From Glycomyces paridis (GTDB taxonomy: Bacteria; Actinomycetota; Actinomycetes; Mycobacteriales; Micromonosporaceae), in assembly GCF_004912155.1 (NCBI RefSeq), contig NZ_STGX01000007.1, positions 76,249 through 140,248 of the forward strand: a DNA stretch of 64,000 nt, given 5' to 3'. The first letter of the stretch is position 1; every line of letters begins with the position of its first letter. Of this stretch, positions 34,284 to 46,310 are shown piece by piece. The notes below the pieces were generated by a model. The model was not told the origin of the DNA, searched no databases, and saw only the letters and a program-made list of their open reading frames with translations. Position numbers and translations under genes: made by a program.

Positions 34284-34972
34284 CGCGCCTCCCCGCTCGG
34301 GTCGACGAGCTTGACGCCGACGCCGCGAACGGTGTGCAGGAACCGCGGGGCCTGCGCGGTCTCGCCGAGCTTGCGCCGCAGCCACGCGAGGTGCACGTCC
34401 ACGGTCTTGTCGGCCCCGCCGAACGGCAGGTCCCATACGTCGGTGAGCAGGCGCCGCTTGGCGACGACCTCGCCCGCGCGGGCCGCGAGGTAGTGCAGCA
34501 GGTCGAACTCCTTGGGGCTCAGGTCGAGCGGTCGCCCTTCGAGGTGCGCCGAACGGCCGCGCGGGTCGATCCGCAAGGGCCCCACCGTCACCGCCGGGTC
34601 GGCGGGCGCGCCGCCGGTGCGGCGCAGGACCGCCTGTATCCGAGCGTCGAGCTGCTTGGCGGTGAAGGGCTTGACCACGTAGTCGTCGGCGCCCGAACCG
34701 AGGACGCGCACGATCTCGTCCTCGTCGTCGCGGGCGGTCGCCACGATCACCGGCACGTCCGAGACGCCCCGCAGCATCCGCAGCATCTGCGAGCCGTCGA
34801 GGTCGGGCAGGCCGAGGTCGAGCACGACCAGGTCGGGACGGTGGTCGACGGCCGCGCGCAGGCCCGTCATCGCGTCGGGCGCCGAGGACACCTGGTGGCC
34901 CAGGTCCCGCAGCGAGCGCATCAGGGCGGAGCGGACGCGCTCGTCGTCCTCGATCAGCAGCAGTTGGGCCAT
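34280..34972 (-). CDS. OmpR-family response regulator
   Basis: 230 residues. The receiver has the acidic pair D9-D10, phospho-acceptor Asp52 (LVVLDLGLPDLDG), the switch Thr in VIVATARDDEDE, and Lys in VVKPFTAKQLDARI. The C-terminal winged helix includes LDLSPKEFDLLHYLAARAGE and VDVHLAWLRRKLGE. It is first in the operon with its kinase. The divergent promoter region contains an 11-bp direct-repeat box similar to that before DUF4956-VTC, so this regulator is the natural candidate to bind both. Confidence 0.94.
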   Translation of the reverse strand: MAQLLLIEDDERVRSALMRSLRDLGHQVSSAPDAMTGLRAAVDHRPDLVVLDLGLPDLDGSQMLRMLRGVSDVPVIVATARDDEDEIVRVLGSGADDYVVKPFTAKQLDARIQAVLRRTGGAPADPAVTVGPLRIDPRGRSAHLEGRPLDLSPKEFDLLHYLAARAGEVVAKRRLLTDVWDLPFGGADKTVDVHLAWLRRKLGETAQAPRFLHTVRGVGVKLVDPSGEAR

Positions 34973-35025
34973 GGCCGGAACTCTATGCGGCCGAGGGCCT
35001 CCGAATCCACTCCCGGAGCCCCGTC

Positions 35026-35062
35026 GGAGAAGGCTTAGAGCGCCCTTATCGCGGCCTTAACC
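35026..35062 (+). promoter_or_regulatory. 11-bp direct-repeat box before the secreted protein gene
   Basis: Units GGAGAAGGCTT, AGAGCGCCCTT and ATCGCGGCCTT (35026-35058) then AACC, period exactly 11. The last unit plus AACC differs by one base from the box at 31444-31458. It lies between the response-regulator gene (minus) and the gene at 35085 (plus). Confidence 0.6.
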
Positions 35063-35084
35063 ACCGGTCCGGCACTCTGGTGGC

Positions 35085-35606
35085 ATGGAACGCAGATGGG
35101 CAGTGGCGGGATGGGCGGGAGCCGCGGCGGTGGCCGTGGCCGCGGGGATCGGCGCGGTGGCGCTGGCGCAGAGCGGCAGCCTCGACCCGCCGACCGAACC
35201 GATGTCCGAGGAGAGCGTGCTCTCCGCGCTCGCCGAGGCCGAGTCCTCAACGCCCGCACCGCAGGACGACGCGGCCGCCGAGTCCACGCCGCCCGCCTCC
35301 CCCGAGCCGACGGGGCAGTTGGAGTCCGCGCCGAGCGCGGGCGCCGAGACCGGCGAGGAGGTCTTCGGCGGCGACGGGGGCACCTTCCTCGCCTCGTGCG
35401 AGGGCTCGCGGGTGCGCATCGAGTGGTGGGCGCCCGCGCAGGGCTGGAAGGTGAGCAATGTGGACACCGCCCCGGGCGAGGACGCCGAGATCGAGTTCGA
35501 GAGCGAGTCCGACGAGGAGGAGTACTCCGTCATGTGCGTCGGCGGCGTCCCGCAGCTCGGCTCCGCCGGAGACGACGCCACGGATGACGACGGCGACGAC
35601 GGCTGA
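35085..35606 (+). CDS. Acidic secreted or membrane-anchored protein, unknown function
   Basis: 173 residues. An N-terminal hydrophobic stretch (VAGWAGAAAVAVAAGIGAVALA) acts as signal peptide or anchor, followed by an Ala/Pro/Glu-rich linker to about residue 95. A small domain of about 60 residues with two cysteines (FLASCEGSRVRIEWWAPAQG, EEEYSVMCVGGVPQ) precedes an Asp-rich tail (DDATDDDGDDG). It is divergent from the response regulator and follows a direct-repeat box, so it may be a target or accessory of the two-component system. Confidence 0.75.
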   Translation: MERRWAVAGWAGAAAVAVAAGIGAVALAQSGSLDPPTEPMSEESVLSALAEAESSTPAPQDDAAAESTPPASPEPTGQLESAPSAGAETGEEVFGGDGGTFLASCEGSRVRIEWWAPAQGWKVSNVDTAPGEDAEIEFESESDEEEYSVMCVGGVPQLGSAGDDATDDDGDDG

Positions 35607-35617
35607 CGGGAACGCGA

Positions 35618-35649
35618 AGGGCCCCGGAACCGCGCGGTTCCGGGGCCCT
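35618..35649. terminator. Bidirectional terminator between the secreted protein gene and atpD
   Basis: Perfect 14-bp stem (35618-35631 and 35636-35649) with a GCGC loop, between convergent stops at 35606 and 35670. It closes the ATP synthase operon directly after atpD. Confidence 0.85.
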
Positions 35650-35669
35650 GAGTCGTCCGTGCCGAAGGG

Positions 35670-38038
<2,369 letters not shown>

Positions 38039-38040
38039 GG

Positions 38041-39675
38041 CTAACCCCTCTTGACGCGCTTGACGGTCTCGACATCCACGTCGCCTTCGAGGGCGTCTTC
38101 AGCGGTGTCGGTCACGTGCAGGTCGTCCGCAGTGGCCTTGAACATCTTCTTGAACTTGGCGGCGGCGCGCTTGAGGGTGTCCTCGATGTCGCCGGCGACC
38201 TTGTCCTTGCCCGCGGTGAGCTGGGCGACGACGTCCTTGTGGTTGGCCCGCATGTAGGTGAGGAACTCCGACTCGAAGCGGCGCACCTCGCCCACGGGGA
38301 TGTCGTCGAGCTCGCCGGCGGTGCCGGCCCAGATCGAGATGGTCTCCTCGCCCATCGGGAGCGGCTCGGCCACACCCTGCTTGAGCAGTTCGACCATCCG
38401 AAGACCGCGGTCCAGCTGCGCGCGGGACGCGGCGTCCAGGTCCGACGCGAAGGCCGCGAAGGCCTCCAGGTCGCGGTACTGGGCGAGGTCCAGGCGGAGC
38501 GAGCCGGCCACCGAGCGCATGCCCTTGGTCTGCGCGGCGCCGCCCACACGGGAGACGGAGGTGCCGACGTTGATCGCCGGGCGCACACCGGAGTTGAACA
38601 GGCCCTCTTCGAGGTAGACCTGGCCGTCGGTGATCGAGATGACGTTGGTCGGGATGAACTGCGAGATGTCGCCGGCCTTGGTCTCGATGATCGGCAGACC
38701 CGTCATCGAACCGCCGCCGAGCTCCTGGGAGAGCTTCGCGCAGCGTTCGAGCAGACGCGAGTGCAGGTAGAACACGTCGCCGGGGAACGCCTCGCGGCCC
38801 GGGGGGCGACGCAGCAGCAGCGACACGGTGCGGTAGGCCTCGGCCTGCTTCGACAGGTCGTCGAAGACGATGAGGACGTGCTTGCCGCCGTACATCCAGT
38901 GCTGGCCGATGGCCGAACCGGTGTAGGGGGCGAGGTACTTCAGGCCCGCGGGCTCGTCGGCGTTGGCCGCGACGATGGTCGTGTACTCCATCGCGCCGTG
39001 GGCTTCGAGCATGCCCTTGATGCCCGCGACGGTGGAGCCCTTCTGGCCGACCGCGACGTAGATGCAGCGCAGCTGCTTGTTCGGGTCGCCGGACTCCCAG
39101 TTCGCGCGCTGGTTGATGATCGTGTCGATCGCGACCTGCGTCTTGCCGGTCTTGCGGTCGCCGATGATGAGCTGGCGCTGGCCGCGGCCGATGGGGGTCA
39201 TCGCGTCGATGGCCTTGATGCCGGTCTCGACGGGCTCGAACACCGACTGGCGGTTGATGACGTTGGGGGCCTGGGCCTCCAGCTCACGCTCACCTTCGGC
39301 CTCGATCTCGCCGAGGTCGTCGATGGGGTTGCCGAGCGCGTCGACCACGCGGCCGAGGAACTTGTCGCCGACAGGCACCGAGAGGACCTTGCCGGTCCGC
39401 TTGACACTCTGGCCCTCGCCGACCTTGACCGGGTCGCCCAGGAGGACGGCGCCGATCTCGCGGACGTCGAGGTTCAGGGCCAGGCCCATCACGCCGCCCT
39501 CGAACTCGAGGAGCTCGTTGGCCATGACGGAGGGGAGGCCTTCGACGACGGCGATGCCGTCGCCGGCGGAGGTGACGACACCGACCTCTTCGCGGGTGAT
39601 CTCCGGCCGGTAAGACGAGACGTAGGCGTCGAGCGCACTGCGGATCTCGTCAGAGGAGATGGTCAATTCAGCCAT
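38041..39675 (-). CDS. atpA: F1 ATP synthase subunit alpha
   Basis: 544 residues. Regulatory nucleotide-binding subunit; P-loop [17 protein letters not shown], the [11 protein letters not shown] and [20 protein letters not shown] segments, and the alpha signature [14 protein letters not shown]. The C-terminus has the acidic tail common in actinobacteria ([19 protein letters not shown]). AAAGG lies upstream of ATG 39675. Confidence 0.98.
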   Translation of the reverse strand: MAELTISSDEIRSALDAYVSSYRPEITREEVGVVTSAGDGIAVVEGLPSVMANELLEFEGGVMGLALNLDVREIGAVLLGDPVKVGEGQSVKRTGKVLSVPVGDKFLGRVVDALGNPIDDLGEIEAEGERELEAQAPNVINRQSVFEPVETGIKAIDAMTPIGRGQRQLIIGDRKTGKTQVAIDTIINQRANWESGDPNKQLRCIYVAVGQKGSTVAGIKGMLEAHGAMEYTTIVAANADEPAGLKYLAPYTGSAIGQHWMYGGKHVLIVFDDLSKQAEAYRTVSLLLRRPPGREAFPGDVFYLHSRLLERCAKLSQELGGGSMTGLPIIETKAGDISQFIPTNVISITDGQVYLEEGLFNSGVRPAINVGTSVSRVGGAAQTKGMRSVAGSLRLDLAQYRDLEAFAAFASDLDAASRAQLDRGLRMVELLKQGVAEPLPMGEETISIWAGTAGELDDIPVGEVRRFESEFLTYMRANHKDVVAQLTAGKDKVAGDIEDTLKRAAAKFKKMFKATADDLHVTDTAEDALEGDVDVETVKRVKRG

Positions 39676-39709
39676 CTGAACGTTTACCTTTCTGTTGTTA
39701 CCGGCTGGA

Positions 39710-40531
39710 TCAGCGTCCGGCCAAGGCTTGGCGGGCTTCGTCGAGGCGGCGCGAGACGGAGCCGTCCCACAGGTCCGAGCCCACTTGCACTCGGATGCCC
39801 CCGACGATCACGGGGTCGACGGTGACCTTGAGCGCCACCGGGCGGCCGTAGACCAGGCTGAGCTTCGCCCCGAGCTGACGCTCGCCGGACTCGTCCAGCG
39901 GCCTCGCCACGGTCACGTAGGCCACGGCCTCGTCGCGGGCCGCGGCGGCGGCCTCGACCAGGTGGGCCAGCGACGCGTGGAAGCTGCGCCCGCCGATGCC
40001 GTAGCACGCGGCGGCCGCCAACTGTACCGTCACCGGCTCGGCCTTGCCGTCGAGCAGGCGCTCGACCAGCACGGCCCGTGACTTCGGGTCGGTGCCCGAG
40101 GCGCCGAGGACCGAGGACAGCTCGGCGTCGCCGTCGACGAGCCGCCCGAAGCGGAACAGCTCGTCCTCGACGTTCGCCAGCGTGCCGTCCTGGGCGGCGG
40201 CGAGCAGCAGCGCCTTCACGGCGAGCTGCTCGGTGCCGTCGACCAGTTCGGACGGGCTGCCCCAGCGGCCCCGCACCAGCGTGGCCACCACGTCGGTGGT
40301 GGCCGCGCCCACCTGGCCCGCGAGGAGCCCGCGGATGAGGCCCTCCCGGTCGTCCGCCGCGCGGGCGGGGTCGGACAGGGCGCGACGCAGCCGAGGCTGG
40401 TCGACGAGGAACCGCGTCACGTCCAGCAGCTGTTCGCCGCACTCGGTGAGCTGCTCGGCCGAGGTGCCGGAGGCCGAGGCCTCCAGCACGGCCCGGCCGG
40501 CCTCGATGCTCTCGCGTCCAGTCGTCGACAT
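39710..40531 (-). CDS. atpH: ATP synthase subunit delta
   Basis: 273 residues, the longer actinobacterial form of the stator subunit. The C-terminal family signature [20 protein letters not shown] is clear; the N-terminal helical domain ([14 protein letters not shown] residues: [20 protein letters not shown]) matches. It overlaps atpF by 1 nt (TGATG). Confidence 0.95.
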   Translation of the reverse strand: MSTTGRESIEAGRAVLEASASGTSAEQLTECGEQLLDVTRFLVDQPRLRRALSDPARAADDREGLIRGLLAGQVGAATTDVVATLVRGRWGSPSELVDGTEQLAVKALLLAAAQDGTLANVEDELFRFGRLVDGDAELSSVLGASGTDPKSRAVLVERLLDGKAEPVTVQLAAAACYGIGGRSFHASLAHLVEAAAAARDEAVAYVTVARPLDESGERQLGAKLSLVYGRPVALKVTVDPVIVGGIRVQVGSDLWDGSVSRRLDEARQALAGR

Positions 40532-41073
40532 CAGCGCGCTCCGCTCGTCTCGGCGGTCTCGTCCGCGACCTGGGCCAGGAACTGGTCCACGGTCGCGGTC
40601 GTGTCGGCGTCGCCGGCGAGGCGCTGCCCGATGATCTTCTCGGACAGGTCGACGGCGAGGGTGCCGATCTCGCTGCGCAGCTCGCGGACGAGCTGCTGGC
40701 GAGACGCCTCGACCTGGGCGTGGCCGGCCGCGATCACGCGGTTGGCCTCTTCGCGGGCGGAGACGAGGATCTCCTCCTTGGCGGCCACCGCGTCGGCACG
40801 GGCCTCGTCGCGGATCGCGGCGGCCTCCTCCTGCGCGGTGGCGAGCTTGCGGCGGTACTCCTCGAGCGTCTGATTGGCCTCTTCTTGAGCCCGCTCAGCA
40901 CGTTCGATGCCGCCTTCGATCGCGTCGACCCGTTCCTCGAACGTCTTCTCCATGCGGGGGAAGACGAACTTGATGAGGACGAAGCAGAGCAGACCGAAGG
41001 CGATGGCGCCGACCAGCATCTCCTGCCAGATCGGGAAGAGGATCCCGGCGCCTCCTTCGGCGGCGTGAATCAT
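40531..41073 (-). CDS. atpF: ATP synthase subunit b
   Basis: 180 residues. One N-terminal membrane helix (WQEMLVGAIAFGLLCFVLIK) followed by a long charged stalk helix (EERVDAIEGGIERAERAQEE onward). It forms the peripheral stator. It is coupled to atpH by a 1-nt overlap and lies 21 nt after atpE. Confidence 0.96.
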   Translation of the reverse strand: MIHAAEGGAGILFPIWQEMLVGAIAFGLLCFVLIKFVFPRMEKTFEERVDAIEGGIERAERAQEEANQTLEEYRRKLATAQEEAAAIRDEARADAVAAKEEILVSAREEANRVIAAGHAQVEASRQQLVRELRSEIGTLAVDLSEKIIGQRLAGDADTTATVDQFLAQVADETAETSGAR

Positions 41074-41094
41074 GATGACTCCCTTGAAGGGTTG

Positions 41095-41310
41095 TTAGTT
41101 AGCGCCGCCGAGGGCGAAGGCGAGAACGAGGCCGAACAGCGCCAGAACCTCGACGAGGGCGAAGCCCATGAAGAGCATCGGGCGGGTGATGCCGGCCGAC
41201 TCGGGCTGACGCGCGGTGGCGGTGATCCACGCGGCGAAAATGAGGGCAACACCGATACCGGGGCCGATCGCGGCGAGGCCGTAACCGATGACGTTGACGG
41301 AGCCTTCCAT
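41095..41310 (-). CDS. atpE: ATP synthase subunit c
   Basis: 71 residues in two membrane hairpin helices. The polar loop is ATARQPE and the proton-carrying Glu54 lies in FMGFALVEVLALFGL. Starts MEGSVNVIGYGLAAIGPGIG. The product forms the rotor ring. Confidence 0.97.
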   Translation of the reverse strand: MEGSVNVIGYGLAAIGPGIGVALIFAAWITATARQPESAGITRPMLFMGFALVEVLALFGLVLAFALGGAN

Positions 41311-41407
41311 CTGGTTTTCTCCTAGGTGTCAGCGTGGCGTGACCGTCACGCGCACGATGTTGTTCAATTGCGAAATCTGTGGGTGGGGGTGGAAGTTTCG
41401 GGGAGCT
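41311..41407 (-). other. atpB-atpE intergenic region with palindrome
   Basis: 97 nt. Contains a 15-bp palindrome GCGTGACCGTCACGC (41337-41351) that can form an RNA hairpin, perhaps affecting processing or the high expression of subunit c. An AGGAG lies shortly before the atpE start. Confidence 0.45.
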
Positions 41408-42229
41408 CTAGTGCTCTTCCGCGAGGGACCCCTGGATGTACATGCCCGTCAGCAGCGTGAAGACGTACGCCTGGAGCAGGATGACGATGAGCTCGAAGAG
41501 CGTCATCGCGATGCCCATGCCGAACGAGAAGATCGACAGGCCCTGGATGAGGAAGTTGCTGGAGTTCAGCATCTCGAACCCGCCGAGGATGAACACCAGC
41601 AGGATGAGGTGGCCGGCGAACATGTTCGCGAAGAGCCGCAGGGCGAGGGTGACCGGCCGCAGGATGATGTTCTGCAGGATCTCGATCGGGATGAGCAGGG
41701 GGTAGATGAACATCGGCGCGCCGGGCGGCACGACGGTGATCTTCAGCCACTTGGCCAGGCCGTGCTGCTTGATGCCGACCCAGACGTAGATGATCCAGGA
41801 GAGGATCGCCAGCATCGCCGGGAACGCGATGTGCGCGTTCGGCGAGATCTGGATGCCGGGCACGACGGCCCAGAAGTTCATGAGGACGATGAACAGGAAC
41901 AGGGTCGCGAGGTACGGGGCGAACTTGACGCCGTCCTTCTTGCCCATCAGGTCGATGGCGACGGTGTTCCGGATGAAGCCGTAGGCGGACTCGGCCAGCC
42001 ACTGCTTCTTGGTGGGGACGACCTGGGGCTTGCGGTAGGCCCACAGGAAGAAGACGATGAGGATCGCGACCGTCAGCCACACGCCGAGGGTGATGGTGGT
42101 GAACATGTGGGCGAGCGCGGTCCCGGTGAGCCCGGAGAACCAGTCGGCAAAGTCAAAGCTGTGGATACCGGGCGGGAAGTGGGACTCCCCTTCGGCCAGC
42201 ACGATGGCTGAGTCGGTCACGCGAGCCAC
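41408..42229 (-). CDS. atpB: ATP synthase subunit a
   Basis: 273 residues with 5-6 membrane helices. The essential Arg sits in ILRPVTLALRLFANMFAGHL, and the last helix has ELIVILLQAYVFTLLTGMYI. It starts at 42229, 27 nt after atpZ. It forms the proton half-channels. Confidence 0.97.
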   Translation of the reverse strand: MARVTDSAIVLAEGESHFPPGIHSFDFADWFSGLTGTALAHMFTTITLGVWLTVAILIVFFLWAYRKPQVVPTKKQWLAESAYGFIRNTVAIDLMGKKDGVKFAPYLATLFLFIVLMNFWAVVPGIQISPNAHIAFPAMLAILSWIIYVWVGIKQHGLAKWLKITVVPPGAPMFIYPLLIPIEILQNIILRPVTLALRLFANMFAGHLILLVFILGGFEMLNSSNFLIQGLSIFSFGMGIAMTLFELIVILLQAYVFTLLTGMYIQGSLAEEH

Positions 42230-42256
42230 GCCTCTCAGTCAGTGTCGGTCAAAAAA

Positions 42257-42475
42257 CTACGGCGACATCTGCTTGATGAGCAGGTACATTCCTGCTGCAG
42301 CACCGACAAGCATCCCTACCAGGAGCCCGACTCTGGGCAGATCGAGCCACAGGTCGACGAGGAATCCGGCACCGCCCCAAAAGACGATTCCGGAAATGAG
42401 GTACCCCAGCGCACGCCAGCCCATATCCGAACCGTCAGGTTGCGGTTTGTGGTCAGGGGGGTGTTTGTCGGCCAT
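42257..42475 (-). CDS. AtpZ/AtpI-family small membrane protein
   Basis: 72 residues from ATG 42475 (MADKHPPDHKPQPDGSDMGW). Two membrane helices (LGYLISGIVFWGGAGFLVDL, VGLLVGMLVGAAAGMYLLI) match AtpZ, a Mg/Ca transport-linked accessory of F0. It directly precedes atpB, the normal position. Confidence 0.85.
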   Translation of the reverse strand: MADKHPPDHKPQPDGSDMGWRALGYLISGIVFWGGAGFLVDLWLDLPRVGLLVGMLVGAAAGMYLLIKQMSP

Positions 42476-42607
42476 GTCGAGCTGAACTCTAACAGCTACT
42501 ACACAGGAACTGCCCAGCGGGTTCGCTGAGACGAGAGGCATCGGTGCGTAATTGTCAACCTCCATGAAACACCGCGTGTCGCATCGGAAGCGGGCGTCGA
42601 GAACGCG

Positions 42608-43009
42608 TCAGGACGGCTGGTCGAGCTCGATGTAGGGGATCTTCGCCTTGTATGCCCAGACAGCCTGGGTCGCGAGCCACGCGACCGCTCCGCCGACGAT
42701 CCCGTAGGCGAAGGGGAGCAAGGCGTTCGGAGCGGTCGCCTGGACCGTCCACAATGCAATGAACGCGAGCATGAGCTTGATTGCGTATGTGATCAAGGCC
42801 ATAGGCAAAGTGAGACGCAGGTCAACCTTCTCGGCTGCCGCGACCGCTTGCACCGACCCGGCGAAGCCCAAGGCAGCCAACGCTACTCCTGCGGGGGCAC
42901 CCCAGGCGCCCGGCCCTCCCGCGGTGATCCACCCGAGGATCGCCGCGATCACCGCGACGATTCCGGCGACGGCGAAGCACGGCTTCAGGAAGCCCCTCGC
43001 GGCCCTCAC
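42608..43009 (-). CDS. ATP synthase protein I-like membrane protein
   Basis: 133 residues with four hydrophobic helices (PCFAVAGIVAVIAAILGWI, GVALAALGFAGSVQAVAAA, LPMALITYAIKLMLAFIALW, LLPFAYGIVGGAVAWLATQ). GTG 43009 overlaps the phosphatase stop by 4 nt. Position and topology fit the AtpI chaperone that assists c-ring assembly; sequence similarity is modest. 132 nt separate it from atpZ. Confidence 0.75.
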   Translation of the reverse strand: MRAARGFLKPCFAVAGIVAVIAAILGWITAGGPGAWGAPAGVALAALGFAGSVQAVAAAEKVDLRLTLPMALITYAIKLMLAFIALWTVQATAPNALLPFAYGIVGGAVAWLATQAVWAYKAKIPYIELDQPS

Positions 43010-43560
43010 GACGGGCCTTCCAACGCGGTCGCGACGGGCTTGAGCGCGTCTTCGAGCTGGTCGGCGATCCGGGCGTAGACGGTCTGGCCCATCCCCCACG
43101 GGTCGGCGAGGTCGACGTCCTCGTAGTCGCCGCGGCGCTCGTAGGCGAGGGCGACGAGGGCCTTGCCGCGGACGGCGGCGTCGCCGTCGGGGAGCACGGC
43201 CGGGTCGAGGTCGGCGGCGATGCGTCCGAGGGTGCGCACGAGGAAGGTCTTGGGGAGGGCCTCGGGGAAGCGCTCGGCGACGTATTCGAGGTGGCCGGTG
43301 GTGGCGACGAGGAGGAGGTCGCTGGACTCAACGTGGGCGCGCGTGAGGTGGCGCGCGTGGTGGCCTTCGCCGTCGTAGCCGCGCGCGCGTAGTTCGCCGA
43401 CGGAGTTGGGCTGCATGTTCTCGCCTTCGTGGAAGGCGGAGATCCCCGCGCCGTGGTTGAGCACGTCGTCGCCGGTGAGGCCGTCGAGGATGCGCTCGGA
43501 CATGGGCGACCGGCAGATGTTGCCGGTGCACACGTGGAGTACGGCGAAGGGCGCGGTCAC
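43006..43560 (-). CDS. Low-molecular-weight protein-tyrosine phosphatase family
   Basis: 184 residues. The phosphate-binding loop HVCTGNICRSPMSE is at about 9-22 (Cx4CR signature: C11-T-G-N-I-C-R-S), and the general-acid Asp is in LADPWGMG. It may act on tyrosine or arginine phosphorylation; in actinobacteria the gene adjoins sua5. It overlaps sua5 by 4 nt at GTG 43560. Confidence 0.88.
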   Translation of the reverse strand: MTAPFAVLHVCTGNICRSPMSERILDGLTGDDVLNHGAGISAFHEGENMQPNSVGELRARGYDGEGHHARHLTRAHVESSDLLLVATTGHLEYVAERFPEALPKTFLVRTLGRIAADLDPAVLPDGDAAVRGKALVALAYERRGDYEDVDLADPWGMGQTVYARIADQLEDALKPVATALEGPS

Positions 43561-44318
43561 GCGGTGGTCTCCTCGTCGGCGGGCGGCGCCGCGTCCGGGA
43601 CTGCCTCGGCTTCGGCCGATTCCTCCTCGGCCGTCTCAGCCTCGGCGACCTCAGGCTCCTCGCCGGGGCCGCGGCCGTCGCGGTCGAGGGTCTCGGGGAC
43701 GATCTTGCGGATCTGCTCGAGGCTCAGGGCGCCTTCGCGGAGGATCTGCGGGGGGTGGGCGACGCAGTCGACGATGGTCGAGGGGAGGTTGTCCTCACTC
43801 GCGCCGGCTTCGAGGTAGACCGAGACGTCGGACCCGAGCTGCGCCTTGGCGTCGGCGGCGGTCTCGGCCGGGGGCAGGCCGTGCTTGTTGGCCGAGGAGA
43901 CGGCCATCGGGCCGGTCTCCTTGAGCAGTTCGAGCGCGAGGGGGTGCAGGGGCATGCGCACCGCGACGGTGCCGTCGGTGTCGCCCAGGTCCCACGCGAG
44001 CGAGGGCGCGTAGGGCACGACCACGGTGAGCGGGCCGGGCCAGAAGGCCTCGATGAGCTCGGTGGCGGAGGCGGGGACGTCGGAGGCGATGCCGTCGAGG
44101 GCCCGCTTCGATCCGATGAGCACCGGCGGCGCCATGTCGCGCCCGCGGCCCTTGGCGGCGAGCAGCGCCTTGACGGCGGCGTGGTTGAACGCGTCGCAGC
44201 CGATGCCGTAGACGGTGTCCGTGGGGATGACGACGAGCCTGCCGCCGCTCACCGCCCTGGCTGCCGACTTTAGCCCGGTCGCGCGGTCCTTGATCTTCCT
44301 GGCGTTGAATAGCCTCAC
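43557..44318 (-). CDS. L-threonylcarbamoyladenylate synthase (Sua5/YrdC)
   Basis: 253 residues; makes the precursor of t6A in tRNA. YrdC core: GGRLVVIPTDTVYGIGCDA, VKALLAAKGRGRDM, EAFWPGPLTVVVP, VAVRMPLHPLALELL and GPMAVSSANKHGLPP. The last 45 residues are Glu/Ala-rich and disordered, shorter than the full Sua5 C-terminal domain. GTG 44318 overlaps the prmC stop by 4 nt. Confidence 0.93.
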   Translation of the reverse strand: MRLFNARKIKDRATGLKSAARAVSGGRLVVIPTDTVYGIGCDAFNHAAVKALLAAKGRGRDMAPPVLIGSKRALDGIASDVPASATELIEAFWPGPLTVVVPYAPSLAWDLGDTDGTVAVRMPLHPLALELLKETGPMAVSSANKHGLPPAETAADAKAQLGSDVSVYLEAGASEDNLPSTIVDCVAHPPQILREGALSLEQIRKIVPETLDRDGRGPGEEPEVAEAETAEEESAEAEAVPDAAPPADEETTA

Positions 44319-45148
44319 GGCGCCAAGCCTAGCCTTCCGGTCGCGAACCTCGGCCGCCCGGCGAGGTCGTCGTGGTCCTCGACCGCTGTGAATCCGGTGA
44401 CGCGCAGGATCTCGGGGGCGACGGTGCCGTGGGTGTCGTCGTGCTCGAAGCCGAACCAGCCGCCGGGCCCGAGCCAGCGTGCGGCGCGGACGGCGAGCGG
44501 CTGGATGACCGCGAGTCCGGCTTCGGCGGCGTAGACGGCGCCGCGGGGGTCGAAGTCGACCTCGGGGGCCACTTCGATGTCGAAGGGGACGTAGGGCGGG
44601 TTCGCGGTGACGAGGTCGACGCGTCCGTCGAGTTCGTTCAGGGTGGAGGCGGCGACGGCGTCGGCGAGGACGGGGACCGCTCCGGTGCCTTCGAGGTTCG
44701 ATTCGAGCCATTCGAAGGCGTCGGGGTCGGCTTCGACGGCCCAGACGCGGGCGTCGGGGCGCTCGGTGGCGACGGCGTGGGCGATCGCGCCCGAGCCCGA
44801 GCAGGCGTCGACGACGGTGCCGCCTTCGGGGAGGTGTTCGAGGGCCCAGTCCACGAGGAGTTCGGTCTCGGGCCGGGGCACGAACACGCCGGGGCCGACG
44901 GCGAGTTCGCCGTAGCGGAAGGCGGCGGAGCCGGTGAGGTGCTGGAGCGGTTCGCGGGTGGCGCGGCGGGCGATGAGCGCGTCGAACTCCGCCAGTTGCG
45001 CCGCGGTCGGGTCGTCGGCGATGAGGAGGCGGGCGCGGGTGAGCCCGGAGACGTGGGCGGCGAGCAGTTCGGCGTCGTTGCGCGGCGAGTGGACGCCCGT
45101 CGCCGCGAGTCGCTTCGCGGCGGCGGCGATCGCCTCGGTCCAGGTCAT
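44315..45148 (-). CDS. prmC: Peptide chain release factor N5-glutamine methyltransferase
   Basis: 277 residues. Methylates the GGQ glutamine of release factors. SAM motif [16 protein letters not shown], catalytic NPPY in [15 protein letters not shown], substrate motif [18 protein letters not shown] 45148 overlaps the prfA stop by 4 nt, so substrate and modifying enzyme are coupled. Confidence 0.95.
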   Translation of the reverse strand: MTWTEAIAAAAKRLAATGVHSPRNDAELLAAHVSGLTRARLLIADDPTAAQLAEFDALIARRATREPLQHLTGSAAFRYGELAVGPGVFVPRPETELLVDWALEHLPEGGTVVDACSGSGAIAHAVATERPDARVWAVEADPDAFEWLESNLEGTGAVPVLADAVAASTLNELDGRVDLVTANPPYVPFDIEVAPEVDFDPRGAVYAAEAGLAVIQPLAVRAARWLGPGGWFGFEHDDTHGTVAPEILRVTGFTAVEDHDDLAGRPRFATGRLGLAP

Positions 45149-46230
45149 TCGGCCCCGCGGGCCATGCGCTCGGCGCGGTCGGCGGCGGCGAGGGCGTCGA
45201 GGACCTCGTCCAGGGCGCCGTCCATGACCTGGTCGAGGTTGTAGGCGGTGAAGCCGACGCGGTGGTCGGTGAGGCGGTTCTGCGGGAAGTTGTAGGTGCG
45301 GATGCGCTCGGAGCGGTCGGCGGTGCGCACCTGCGAGAGGCGGGCGGCCCCGGCCGCGGCGGCGGCCTCCTCCTGCTGCTTGGCGAGGAGGCGGGCGCGC
45401 AGGACCTTGATCGCGGCCTCCTTGTTCTGGAGCTGGCTCTTCTCGTTCTGGCTGGTGACGACGACGCCCGTGGGGACGTGGGTGAGGCGCACCGCGGAGT
45501 CGGTGGTGTTGACCGACTGGCCGCCGGGGCCGGAGGAGCGGTAAACGTCCACGCGGACGTCGTTCATGTTCAGCTCGAAGTCGACCTCTTCGGCCTCGGG
45601 CATGACGACGACGGCGGCGGCGGAGGTGTGGACGCGGCCCTGGGACTCGGTGACGGGCACGCGCTGGACGCGGTGGACGCCGCCCTCGAACTTCATGCGC
45701 GACCACACGCCGTTGCCGCCCTCGGGGGTGCCCTTGGTGCGCACGGCGATCGAGGAGTCCTTGATGCCGCCGAGGTCGGTGGGGACCATTTCGAGGGTCT
45801 CCACGGCGTAGCCCTGGCGCTCGAAGTACCGCAGGTACATGCGCATGAGGTCGCCGGCGAACAGGCCGGACTCCTCGCCGCCGGCGCCGGCCTTGATCTC
45901 GATGATCACGTCCTTGGCGTCGTCGGGGTCGCGCGGGACGAGCAGCTCGGCGAGCTTCTCCTCCAGGACGGGGATGCGCTGGCGCAGGCCCTCGGCCTCG
46001 GCGGCGAAGTCCGAGTCCTCCTTGGCGAGCTCCTCGGCGGTCTCCAGGTCGTCCTTGGCCGCCTCGATGTCCTCGGCGGTCTTGGCGATCGGGGACAGCT
46101 CGGCGTAGCGGCGGCCGACCCGCCGGGCCTGCGCCGGGTCGGCGTGCAGGGCGGGGTCGCCCATCTGGACTTCGAGGTCCTTGTACTCGGCGAGCAGCGA
46201 GGCCAGGCGGTTGTCGGCGGCGGTCGTCAT
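45145..46230 (-). CDS. prfA: Peptide chain release factor 1
   Basis: 361 residues. The codon-recognition tripeptide PVT occurs in [18 protein letters not shown], and the GGQ loop in [20 protein letters not shown]. Terminates translation at UAA and UAG. It is followed by its methyltransferase prmC. Confidence 0.97.
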   Translation of the reverse strand: MTTAADNRLASLLAEYKDLEVQMGDPALHADPAQARRVGRRYAELSPIAKTAEDIEAAKDDLETAEELAKEDSDFAAEAEGLRQRIPVLEEKLAELLVPRDPDDAKDVIIEIKAGAGGEESGLFAGDLMRMYLRYFERQGYAVETLEMVPTDLGGIKDSSIAVRTKGTPEGGNGVWSRMKFEGGVHRVQRVPVTESQGRVHTSAAAVVVMPEAEEVDFELNMNDVRVDVYRSSGPGGQSVNTTDSAVRLTHVPTGVVVTSQNEKSQLQNKEAAIKVLRARLLAKQQEEAAAAAGAARLSQVRTADRSERIRTYNFPQNRLTDHRVGFTAYNLDQVMDGALDEVLDALAAADRAERMARGAE

Positions 46231-46264
46231 GTGCGTTCCCTAGAAAGCGGCGAATCGACGGATG

Positions 46265-46302
46265 AAAAAGCGGCGCCCGTGTCGAATGACACGAACGCCG
46301 CT
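46265..46302 (-). terminator. Rho-independent terminator of rpmE
   Basis: Stem AGCGGCG/CGCCGCT (46269-46275 and 46296-46302) with an inner CGTGTC/GACACG helix and GAAT loop. On the minus strand it is followed by a T5 tract, a textbook intrinsic terminator just past the rpmE stop. Confidence 0.85.
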
Positions 46303-46310
46303 GAGCACGG

